A DNA stretch of 64,000 nt, from NCBI GenBank assembly GCA_946811185.2, contig OX328105.1, positions 47,368,845-47,432,844 of the forward strand, written 5' to 3'. Shown piece after piece: positions 47,101 to 58,111 of the stretch (position 1 is its first letter; each line of letters opens with the position of its first letter). Below the pieces are notes generated by a model. That model was not told the origin of the DNA and ran no database searches. It was given only the letters and a program-made list of their open reading frames with translations. The position numbers were made by a program, and so were the translations under genes. This DNA comes from Hippopus hippopus. Taxonomy: Eukaryota; Mollusca; Bivalvia; Cardiida; Cardiidae.

Positions 47101-48000
47101 AAGAGCGAATTTTGAAATTAAATGCTTGTTTTGAATAACAGATACTGTAAATGTATAAGAAAACTCAAAATTGAATCATTTCCAGTTATTAAAGGGGCCA
47201 GCTACTTGATTTGAAAAATGGACAACTTTGCTGTTTTTCAAAGTAATGATTTAAAATGTACAAGTAGCTGGCGAGATTAAAAGAGATTTTTCAAAATATT
47301 TCAACAAATCCTTTTTGGGACACTTAGGAGAAATTAAAAATATCACAATCAATCCATTCTGATCCATTTAAAGGGCCAGCTACTCGTCATGGAAATGTGG
47401 ATATTTTTCAATTTTACTTAGAGTAAAGTCAAAAGGTACAAGTAGCTGGCGAGCCTAAGAGCGAATTTTGAAATTAAATGCTTGTTTTGAATAAAAGAGA
47501 GAATAAATGTGTCAGAAAACTCCAAATTGAAGAGTTTCTGGTTATTAAAGGGGCCAGCTACTTGATCAGAAAATGGGCCAATTTCGTACTTTTGCGAAAT
47601 CATGATTTAAAATGTACAAGTAGCTGGCGAGGTTTAGAGAGATTTTTCAAAATATTTCAACAAATCATATTGAGGACAGGTAGGAGAAATTAAAAATATC
47701 AAAATTAATCAATTCTTATTCATTTTAGGAGCCAGCTACTCGTCATCAAAATGCGGATAGTTATCAATTTTACCTAGAGTGAAATCAAAAGCTACAAGTA
47801 GCTGGCGAGTCTAAGAGCGAATTTTGAAATTAAATGCTTGTTTTGAATAACACAGACTGTGAATGTATAAGAAAACTCAAAATTGAATCATTTCCGGTTA
47901 TTAAAAGGGCCAGCTACTTGATTTGAAAACTGGACAACCTTGCTATTTTTCGAAGTAATGATTTCAAATGTACAAATAGCTGGCGAGATTAAAAGAGATT
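44200..48000 (+). repeat. Left satellite array, ~178-bp monomers in ~355-bp dimers
   Basis: The phrase GTAGCTGGCGAGCCTAAGAG recurs at about 44598, 44953, 45307, 45663, 46018, 46375, 46732, 47088 (variant), 47443 and 47798, a step of 354-357 bp. Each dimer has two GCCAGCTAC and two GTAGCTGGC motifs in alternation, e.g. 45596, 45663, 45773, 45840 and 45951, giving steps of 67 and 110 bp. The first copies near 44200 are more diverged than the inner ones. Confidence 0.85.
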
Positions 48001-50880
48001 CAAAACAAGCATTTATTTCAAAATTCGCTCTTAGGCTCGCCAGCTACTTGTACCTTTTGATTTCACTCTTAAGTAAAATTGAAAAATATCCGCATTTTCA
48101 TGACGAGTAGCTGGCCCTTTAAATGGATGCGAATGGACTGATTTTGATTTTTTTAATTTCTCCTGAGTGTCCCCAAAAAGATTTGTTGAAATATTTTGAA
48201 AAATCTCTTTTAATCTCGCCAGCTACTTGTACATTTGAAATCATTACTTAAAAAAAAAACAAAGTCGTCCAGTTTTCAAGTCAAGTAGCTGGCCCCTTTA
48301 ATAACCGGAAATGACTCAATTTTGAGTTTTCTAAAACATTCATAGTATCTGTTATTCAAAACAAGCTTTTAATTTCAAAATTCTCTCTGAGGCTCGCCAG
48401 CTTCTTGTACCTTTTGATTTCACTCTTAAGTAAAATTGAAAAATATCCGCATTTTCATGACGAGTAGTTGGCCCCTTAAACGGATGAGAATGGATTGATT
48501 TTGATATTTTTAATTTCTCCTAAGTGTCTCCAAAAAGATTTGTTGAAATATTTTGAAAAATCTCTTTTAATCTCGCCAGCTACTTGTACATTTGAAATCA
48601 TTACTTCGAAAAAACAGCAAAGTCGTCCAGTTTTCAAGTCAAGTAGCTGGCCCCTTTAAAAACCGGAAATGATTCAATTTTGAGTTTTCTTATACATTCA
48701 TAGTGTCTGTTATTCAAAACAAGCATTTAATTTCAAAATTCGCTCTTAGGCTCGCCAGCTACTTGTACCTTTTGATTTCACTCTAAGTAAAATTGAAAAA
48801 TATCCGCATTTTCACAACGAGTAGCTGGCCCCTTAAATGGATGAGAATGGATTGATTGTGATATTTTTAATTTCTCCTAAGTATTTCCAAAAAGATTTGT
48901 TGAAATATTTTGAAAAATCTCTTTTAATCTCGCCAGCTACTTGTACATTTGAAATCATTACTTCGAAAAACAGCAAAGTTGTCCAGTTTTCAAATCAAGT
49001 AGCTGGCCCCTTTAATAACCGGAAATGATTCAATTTGAGTTTTCTTATACATTCATAGTATCTGTTATTCAAAACAAGCATTAAATTTCAAAATTCGCTC
49101 TTAGGCTCGCCAGCTACTTGTACCTTTTGATTTCACTCTAAGTAAAATTGAAAAATATCCGCATTTTCATAACGAGTAGCTGGCCCCTTAAATGGATGAG
49201 AATGGATTGATTGTGATATTTTTAATTTCTCCTAAGTGTCTCCAAAAAGATTCGTTGAGATATTTTGAAAAATCTCTTTTAATCTCGCCAGCTACTTGTA
49301 CATTTTAAATCATTACTTCGAAAAACAGCAAAGTTGTCTAGTTTTCAAGTCAAGTAGCTGGCCCCTTTAATAACCGGAAATGATTCAATTTTGAGTTTTC
49401 TTATACATTCATAGTGTCTGTTATTCAAAACAAGCATTTAATTTCAAAATTCGCTCTTAGGCTCGCCAGCTACTTGTACCTTTTGATTTCACTCTAAGTA
49501 AAATTGAAAAATATCCGCATTTTCACAACGAGTAGCTGGCCCCTTAAATGGATGAGAATGGATTGATTGTGATATTTTTAATTTCTCCTAAGTATTTCCA
49601 AAAAGATTTGTTGAAATATTTTGAAAAATCTCTTTTAATCTCGCCAGCTACTTGTACATTTGAAATCATTACTTCGAAAAACAGCAAAGTTGTCCAGTTT
49701 TCAAATCAAGTAGCTGGCCCCTTTAATAACCGGAAATGATTCAATTTGAGTTTTCTTATACATTCATAGTATCTGTTATTCAAAACAAGCATTAAATTTC
49801 AAAATTCGCTCTTAGGCTCGCCAGCTACTTGTACCTTTTGATTTCACTCTAAGTAAAATTGAAAAATATCCGCATTTTCATAACGAGTAGCTGGCCCCTT
49901 AAATGGATGAGAATGGATTGATTGTGATATTTTTAATTTCTCCTAAGTGTCTCCAAAAAGATTCGTTGAGATATTTTGAAAAATCTCTTTTAATCTCGCC
50001 AGCTACTTGTACATTTTAAATCATTACTTCGAAAAACAGCAAAGTTGTCCAGTTTTCAAGTCAAGTAGCTGGCCCCTTTAATAACCGGAAATGATTCAAT
50101 TTTGAGTTTTCTTATACAGTCATAGTATCTGTTATTCAAAACAAGCATTTAATTTCAAAATTCGCTCTTAGGCTCGCCAGCTACTTGTACCTTTTGATTT
50201 CACTCTAAGTAAAATTGAAAAATATCCGCATTTTCATTACGAGTAGCTGGCCCCTAAAATGGATGAGAATGGATTAATTGTGATATTTTTAATTTCTCCT
50301 AAGTGTCTCCAAAAAGATTTGTTGAAATATTTTGAAAAATCTCTTTCAATCTCGCCAGCTACTTGTACATTTGAAATCATTACTTCGAAAAACAGCAAAG
50401 TTGTCCAGTTTTTATATCAAGTAGCTGGCCCCTTTAATAACCGTAAATGCTTCAATTTTGAGTTTTCTGACGCATGTATAGTCTACTTTATTCAAAACTA
50501 GCACTTAATTACAAAAACAGCTCTTAGACTCGGCTACTTGTACCTTTCAATTCCTTTCTAAGTGAAATTGAAAAATGTCCCAATTTTCATGACGAGTCGC
50601 TCGCCCCTTTAATAATTAAAAATTAATTGAAAATGATATTTTCCATTTCTCCGTAGTACAGTGAATGTGATTCTTTGAAATATTTTGAAATGTCTGTCTT
50701 AATCTCGTCAGCTACTTGTACATTTTGGATCCCTAATTAAAAACAAATGTGAAAAAAAATTCCTAGTGACACATCTCGCAGCTTGACCCTTTAATACAGG
50801 AAATTATTTGATTTTGATTTTTCTGATGCATTTATATAGTATTCTGGATAGAAGAAAAACATTTCGTTTAAAGCGTCGAC
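48001..50880 (-). repeat. Right satellite array, inverted, with 711-bp higher-order repeat
   Basis: It is the same monomer in the opposite orientation. A ~711-bp unit (four monomers) is duplicated with almost no change: 48690..49400 and 49401..50111 differ first near 49337. The outer part (50460..50880) is diverged, mirroring the left arm. Confidence 0.85.
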
Positions 50881-51243
50881 ATTTGGTTCGTCAGCTACTT
50901 GTACCTTTAGGGAACTAATAAAAACCTCCATTTTAATAACCTATATATTGGTCGCTTGGTACGAATTGCCAGATTTTCCTTTACAAGTGACTGCTTTCTA
51001 GAAGGTGGCTACCAGTAGCTGGCTACAAATAACCAATTTTACCAGCTCAAGTAGCTGGCTACTAGAAGCTAACTTTACCTGAACAAGTAGCTGGCTACTA
51101 GTAGCTGGCTACTAGTAGCTAACTTTACCTGAACAAGTAGCTGGCTACTAGTAGCTGGCTACTAGTAGCTAACTTTACCTGAACAAGTAGCTGGCTACTA
51201 GTAGCTGGCTACTAGTAGCTAACTTTACCTATCTACTTTGAGA

Positions 51244-52200
51244 ACGTAATATGAAAATCTGTGTTTTTCTCTGATATGTCCTAATGGCCAGTAGTTTTTT
51301 ACCAGGCTGATCCATTTTCAAAATTGTTTATGATTATATACTAGGAAAAACATTCAGACCCAGTTTAATGAGCATCAGAGTGAAAACTTGGCCTCTAGAG
51401 ATAATCCCTGTGACATACTTTTAGACCCAATTTGGAACTCGTCTGAGATATCATCAAGAAAACATCTTGACCAACTTTCTTGAGGACTGGAATGAAAACT
51501 GGCTTTAAGTGTGTACAAAACCTTTTTCAAAGATTTGACTCAGTGACCGACTTTTTCAGATGATGTAATTAAATTTGGAAATCATCTGAGATATGATCAG
51601 GACGATGGCTCTAACCAACTTTCAAGAGCATTAGACTGAAAATGTGGCCTCTAGACTGTACAAAAGATTTTTCAAAAATCAGTTCCAGTGACCTAGTTTT
51701 GACCGGATATAAGCCTTTTTCAGCCAAAAACACAATATCAAGACAAACAATCTGACCAACTTCTATGAGTATTACACTGAAAATGTGGCCTGTAGGGCAT
51801 GCACAAAGTTTTTCAAAGATTAATTATTTTGTTGACCTACTTTTGGACCTGAGGTGTCCCATTTTTTAAACAGGACTGAGATATCATCAAAACAAACATT
51901 TTATCAAACTTTGATGAGTACTGGTCTAAAAATGTGGCCTCGACAGCATACATAAGGATTCTCACAAATGACACCAGTGACCTTTTTGACCTGACTTGAC
52001 CCAATTCAGATTTTTTTCTGAGCAATTATCTAGTATATACACAAGGTTTTCTAAGATTTGACCCAGGAACCTACCTTTTGACCCTACATAACTCATTTTC
52101 AAAGTTGTCTGAGATTTTATCAAGACAAACATTCTGACCAACCTAATCTGAATGTATTTGTAAATATGGCCTCTAGACGATACCCAAGTTTTGACTACCC
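51244..52200. repeat. Right remainder of the split GACCTAG-type tandem array
   Basis: Degenerate ~140-bp units contain GTGGCCTCTAGA, ATCAAGACAAACATTCTGACC and GACCTACTTTTGACC. The array runs up to the CT tract next to exon 3. Confidence 0.7.
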
Positions 52201-52244
52201 CCCCTCTGTCTCTCTGTCTCTGTCTGTCTGTCTCTCTCTCTTAC

Positions 52245-52376
52245 CTTTGCAGCAGATTCCAATCTGATTGGGTGTATCTAAAGGATTGTTGGACGTGTCA
52301 CAAATATAGCCATCTGGACAAATGGAAAGTCCATCGCACTTTACATTTGGAAGTGGTGAATTTCCATTTGGGCACA
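52245..52376 (-). CDS. Exon 3: type B1 module (lustrin-like Cys-rich repeat)
   Basis: The 132-bp phase 1-1 exon has acceptor AATTTCAG and donor GTAAGA. Cys spacing is C-x11-C-x5-C-x5-C-x15-CC, with CPNGNSPLP, CPDGYICDTSNN and GICCK, which resembles the lustrin Cys-rich repeat (C..G.P, CP.GY.C, GxCC). The segment between the second and third Cys is shorter than in the other B1 exons, so this is the most compact copy. A CT/CTGT microsatellite touches the donor on the genomic plus strand, so the pre-mRNA reads GA-rich immediately after the 5' splice site. Confidence 0.85.
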
Positions 52377-55300
52377 CTGAAATTCATATGATGGTACATA
52401 ACATAACATGACATTTTATTCAGCGTGAAAAAGCAATTGCTTGTTTATAGATTACAATGCAAGAAAGAAAATTACTATATCTACATGCATGGAAAACAAA
52501 GACCTACATAGATTGTCCCTATCTGATAATGATATTTATATATGATGCTATGCATCTGTGGAGAGAGAGAGAGAGATATTATATATACACCATAGTCATT
52601 GCCATTTTTTGGTGTCGTTGCCATTGACGTCATGTGACTTTAATGTCATCAGCCTTTAATGATAAACAATATGTTCCTTGATAAAGGTTTGAAATAACTG
52701 AAACTAGTCGGAATTAAAATATTTTTTCAAAATGACACTTGGAGTTTGATTTCTTTTATTCATTTAATGATGCTATGAAACAAGGCATTTTTTTTTTCAG
52801 CATGAAACAGCACTTGCATATTTATAGCTTCCAAGGTAAGAAACACTTGGAAATTAATTTACGTGTGTTGAAAACAAACAGCTACATGATAGGTTGTCAT
52901 TATCTGAGAAGTATGACAAAATAAACAAATGCATTTTAAATATTTACCAAAACGGTAAAATGTTAGACTTGCTTAGATTAAAAGTACTTGCAGATGTGAA
53001 ACTAAATCTTACTTACATTACAGTATTTGTCTGTTGAAGGATAGAAAACAGTGTGGAAAAAGGGGAAAATTATGGTTAACAGCATTTTCTCCTTCTGCCA
53101 CAATGTTTTCATTTAAGCTTTCTTGGTCAAGGTCATTAAGACTCAGGACTGTTTGATAAAGGATTTAAAAATAAGAATTATAGTGTATTGATCACTAAAT
53201 TGAATAGACTAGATATGAGATTTTTCGTCGCAGCTCAGACTACCTGTTCATTGCAGGCTGATCTTGATCCACAGTGTCTCCCAAAACAATACTAATTTTA
53301 GATCTGCCATCCATGAGGACGAAACTATGTTTTACAGCTCTAAAATTTTCTTTTTTGATCATGTTATCACCACTTGTTGCCAAATGCTCTATAGCATGAG
53401 ATATCACTGTGTATAGACCAAGATCAAACCACCAACACATTCTACGCCTGATCCAACACTCTCTGTTAGAACAGCAAACAAATTGTCTCTGGCGCAAATG
53501 GATTAAATTCTTAACTCTTTACCAAACAACAAAATTTTAGACTTGCCTTAATTAAAAATTTTTGCAGACGACAAAATAATTGTGACTAAAAAATATAAAT
53601 TCACTTTTGCAAGGGTAGTTTTCCATTGCACAATGTTGTCAAAAGGTATTTTCCTTAGGGTCATTAAAACCCTGGATTGTCAGGAAAAGGGTTAACTCTT
53701 TACCAAATGACAAAAGTGTAGATAGGTCTGCATTGCATTAATTTGCAGATGGTGAATTAAATAAAGGAGAAAATGCTGGTTTCTAGCATTTTTTTCCTCT
53801 TCCCATGGTGTTTTCAAAAACCCACTTCCTCAGCGTCATTAAAACTTGGTATCATGTGGTAAAGGGTTAATGATTACATGATTTCTCAATCAAATATATT
53901 TGAGCCATGCTCTGTGAAAAGGGGGCTTAATGCATCTCCGTGATCCATGGTACTAAGCATGCCATCACATACTTATGGATCCAATAATAGCTACCTTTTT
54001 TAACAACCGACTCAATCCTGAGGTAGACTGGTCCTTGGACATACAGAAAATTGACCTATAGCGAAAAGTTTCGGCCCAGGTCAGCCTGCGCGGACTCCGC
54101 AGGCTGACCTGGGTCGATACTTTTCGCAGATGCATTGAGCCCCCTTTTCACAGAGCATGGCCCATTTATTAAACTCCACTGTCATTATAATGATTTTTTT
54201 TTTGTGGCCCTGAAAAAAAAAGGGGGCATATATAGCGTTTGTCTTGTCCATCCGTCTGTCTGTCCATCATGTTCAGGCCATAACTTTTTTCACAATTACT
54301 AAATTTCAAAGTAACTTTGCACAAATCATGTCACAGCAAGGTCAAATGTGTTTAGTGGGTTAGTATTTGTGTACGGCCTTTTTTTTAAGTATGAATTATT
54401 TTCAGTATAACTTTGCAGAATTGTTAACCACATTAGGATGACGTGTCATGCAAAAGAACCATGTCAGTAAGCCCAAGGTCACGGTCACAGCAAAGACAAA
54501 AACTTGCTAAGATAAAGAAATTAGTGTAGAATTGTCAGCCACATAAAGACGATGTGTTGCCCGCAAGAATCATGTCAATAGGTCAAGTTCAAATGTCTGT
54601 TTTCGTGTGCGGGCCATAATTTTTTTCTTTACTTAATTTCAGAATAACTTTGCACAAATCTTTACTAAGATGATGTGTCATGTGCAGAAGTCATGTCTGT
54701 ACATTGAAGGTCAAGGTTACACCAAGGTCAAATGTGTTTTTGAGGGATGGTGTTTGTGTCCAGTCTGTAACTTTTGTAATTTTGAATAAATTTCAGTGTA
54801 ACTTTGTATAATTGTCAACCACAAAAACAATGTGTCGCTCCTAAGAAGCGTATTAGTAGGTCAAAGGTCAGGGTCACGGCAATGTTATATATCATTAAAA
54901 AGATAACTTTTGGGGGGGTGTTTGTTTCTGGCCTGTTACTTTTTTAATAATGAATTAATTTCAATATAACTGTGAAATGGCCAACCACATTAAGACAATG
55001 TGTTGCATGCAATGATCACGTCCATGGTTAAAGGTCAATACCAAGGTCATGGCAAGGTCAAATGTCGATTCTCCTGTCCAGGCTATAACTCATTTCCGTA
55101 CAACTTATATAACTTCGGATAAAAGTTAACCACATCAAGAAAATGTGTCATGCACAAGTCATGTCCATAGGTTAATTGTGTCAATTGTTAGTGTTCATGT
55201 GTACAGCTCACAGGAAAAGGTTACAATTTTCGGGGGCGTCAGTCACCTTACAGGCTCTCAGTGACAAGTATTGTTTTAGATTTCTGTATTTTGTCTGGTT

Positions 55301-57991
55301 GCAGTAAATATAAGAGTAAACGACACAATTTATTGGATTTTTTTTTTTAACTATTATTTAGAACTCATTATACAATCAATTGAATTTATGGGCAAAGTCT
55401 ATTTTCTCCTAGGACATAAACTCTACCAAACGACAAAATTTCAGGCTTGTCCATATTGAGAGCATTTGCAGACAACAAATTCGGTGCAACTCAAAATATG
55501 AAATTTGTCTTTCATAGGGTATAAAACATTTTGGGAAAAGGATAAAATGCTGTTTACCAGCATTTTTGCCATTTTCCAAAATGTTTTCAAAAGTCCTTCT
55601 TCCTTTGTTAAAAGAAAGGATTGTGTGTTAAAGGGTTATAAGTGTCTGCCTAATTCTATAGTCAAGGGAAGAGAAGACAATCCAAACTTGGACAGCGCTA
55701 TTCAAAATTTTTCATTACTGATGCATTACAAAATATTTTTTCTCTTTAAAAACTATGTTTATAGGTACTGTATAACTAATTTCAATGAAATGGTTTTGTT
55801 TGAAAACCATTTTGCTTGAACATGTCAGTAATTCATTATTTAATGAATGTAGAATGACTAATTTATTAATCAAGCTACAAATTTGTCAAGCCAATTTTAT
55901 TGTTTTTATTTTATGTTCTACGTGATAAGCCCAATTTAGATAATTATAAATGATATTAGGTAGCATTTGCAACTCTTTTTAACATAAGATGCACCTTTTT
56001 TTACCAACTAAGTTTCTGGTTTTTCAAATAACTTAAGCCAGAAATGTGATATCTTATCAGTTCACCATAAAGTCTATCTAAATGAGTTGATTTTTTTATT
56101 ACCTCCATGATTTTTCTCATGAATTTCCATTACTCTTTCCTTACTGTATACAACACGAAAAAAAAAAAAAAAAAAATTGTGGACAGTGTTAGATCAAGAT
56201 CATACTGCACAGAACATGCTGTCTGAGCTCTGCTCCATACTGTCTAGTGTCTACAACTTGATTCTAGATTATGACCAAAGTGGTTCTCCGTCTTGCAGCA
56301 GAATAACTTTTTGAAAAGGTGTAACTTATTCATTTAGTATTGAAAAGGTTAAATTGATTCAAGTGTTTTAGTAGTTTATCGGGAAATAATGGTAAATTAT
56401 AAGGTTTGGTAATTCATGGTTACGGCCAGTAAATTTTTCCGTAAATGTTTCTGTAACTCTTTAACCCTTTACCACACAATCCTGAGTTTTAATGACCCTG
56501 AGAAAGAAAGCTTTTGAAAACATTGTGGGAGAAGGAGAAAATGCTGGTAACCAGCATTTTCTTCTTTTTCCACAACGTTTTCTTTTCTTTTACAGACAAA
56601 TCCCATTACTTGTGCCACATTTACTATGTCCTTTGGAAATAGTTCCAAGTTAGATCTGTCTAGAATTTTGCCGTGTGGAAAAGGGTTAATTGAAGGTGAG
56701 AACAGTAGTTCCCACACACTAGTTACCTAGGTAAACAGTGCGTGCCATTCAACCATACGGAAATATGATGTAATTTACTCGCATTTACCCTATATTTCCT
56801 GCGCTTAACATAGTATTGTAATGCATTCTTATGTGTATGCCACGGGGAATTACCGAAAACAACTGTACTGGATTTTGATAAAAGTCCCAACAAAAAAGGG
56901 GCAAAAGAAGCATGAAATAAATAGAATGTTTGTTTTTTCCAGTGAAAGATTGATATTTATTTCACGGAGTGAACATCATGGGTAATATTTTCACGGGTGG
57001 TGCAGCCACAAGTGAAAATATTACTGATGATGTTCACTTGACAAAATAAATTTTGATCTTTCACCAAAATATCCTCTAAGATATCCTCTATCTCTTTTCC
57101 AAGATGGTTTCGCCATATACTTGTACTGTTATTTAAACCCGAGACAACTTAAAGAGGGCTATTTGGATTTTTATAATCTCACCACCAGTAATAAAGAAAG
57201 ACAAAATTGGCTTGCAACACGTGAAAAGGGGCATTCGGACATTTGCGCAAAGTGTTGTCTTGGATCAGCCTGCGCAGTCCGCGCAGGCTAATCTGAGACG
57301 GCACTTTACGACTACATTAGATTTTGTGCTACAGTAGACTTGCGCAATACAGAAAATTACATAAAAAATGGAAAGTGTCGTTTCGGATTAGCCTGCACAG
57401 ATTGCGCAGGCTGATTCAAGACAACATTTTATGCAAATGTTCGAATCCCCCTTTTCATGTGTTGCAGGCCAAATGTAAGAGGAAAAAAATCACTGGTTTT
57501 TCTTTAACAGGCTATGTATTCTCTTATGGTACATAGTCTATATTTTAAGACATTGCACCAGAAGTTTGCAAAGATTTTCCGAAATGCCAGATGATCCTTA
57601 ACATGTACATGTATTGTGTTTGATTGTAATCAAATAGGTATGATGACATTATATTTGACCCAGTAAAAGTAGACATAGCTTCTTGTCCAATCGTATGGCT
57701 TGAACTGGAATTTTGAGTTTCATTAATCTTTTTCCACAAAATCCTGAGTTTTACCAACCCTGTGATAAGAGGCTCTAGAAAACATTGTGCAGAGGGAGAA
57801 AATGCTGGTAACCAGTACTTTCTCCTTTTCCCACATTGTTTTCTAGCCTTTCAAAACAAATCCTATAATTTGGGCAACATTTGTCATTAATAAATACTTT
57901 CAATATTGAAGAGTCTAAAATTGTGTTCTTTTGGTAGAGAATAAAGTACAAATGACAGTCATTGATGAAAAAACATATGAAAAAAACTTAC
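52377..57991. other. Intron between exons 3 and 2
   Basis: No gene was seen. It holds MITE copies (52950..53170, 53512..53697, 53700..53870, 53909..54168, 55420..55640, 56459..56690, 57208..57471 and 57720..57935) and a degenerate array at 54190..55260 with AAGGTCACAGCAAGGTC, AACTTTGCACAAATC and GGCCATAACTTTTTT. A poly-A run lies at 56157..56177. Confidence 0.5.
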
Positions 57992-58111
57992 GGCAAGCCT
58001 TTTCAGTACAAGCTATTTTCCCATTGGAACATGTGCAGGTATTGCAACCGTCTTTTGTGAATTGTTGGCCACTTAAGTAAATTTTTCCTTCGCTAAAACA
58101 AAATAACCCAC
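57992..58111 (-). CDS. Exon 2: type C module (pacifastin-like)
   Basis: The 120-bp phase 1-1 exon runs from acceptor TTAACAG to donor GTAAGT. It encodes one six-Cys module with the pacifastin signature DGCNTCTC, SNGKIACT and EKAC. The first Cys lies 17 residues before the second, longer than the usual 9-12 of arthropod pacifastins. In that family the reactive bond lies in the CTxxxC loop, so the P1-P1' pair here would be Glu-Lys, unlike the Leu-Ile of three paralogous exons. A second AG (GTTTTAG), 16 bp inside, would be out of phase and is not preferred. The module could instead be read as the N-terminal half of a VWC domain. Confidence 0.8.

Larger units (their letters stand above)
43584..51234. 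mobile_element. Giant foldback element: 7.65-kb palindrome of opposed satellite arrays
   Basis: The ends are AGATAGGTAAAGTTAGCTAC and its complement, flanked by the 8-bp repeat CTTTGAGA (43576..43583 and 51236..51243). Outermost are ~50-bp units with CTACTAGTAGCCAGCTAC. Then come a ~0.5-kb diverged zone and a long ordered array of ~355-bp units up to the axis near 48000, and the same layers in reverse to the right. Arms are unequal (about 4.4 and 3.2 kb) and there is no unique centre. No transposase frame was seen. The structure resembles foldback elements (Drosophila FB, sea urchin TU), whose inverted ends are also built of tandem repeats. Confidence 0.85.

Noticed and set aside
45397..50501. 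Repeated ~63-residue open frames with near-identical sequence across the palindrome
   Set aside because: They occur once per satellite dimer or tetramer, in both arms, without start context, splice signals or any recognisable domain. They are translations of the satellite.
43584..51234. CRISPR-like regular repeats
   Set aside because: The spacing is regular, but units are ~178/355 bp with conserved interiors, in a eukaryotic intron, and arranged as an inverted pair.
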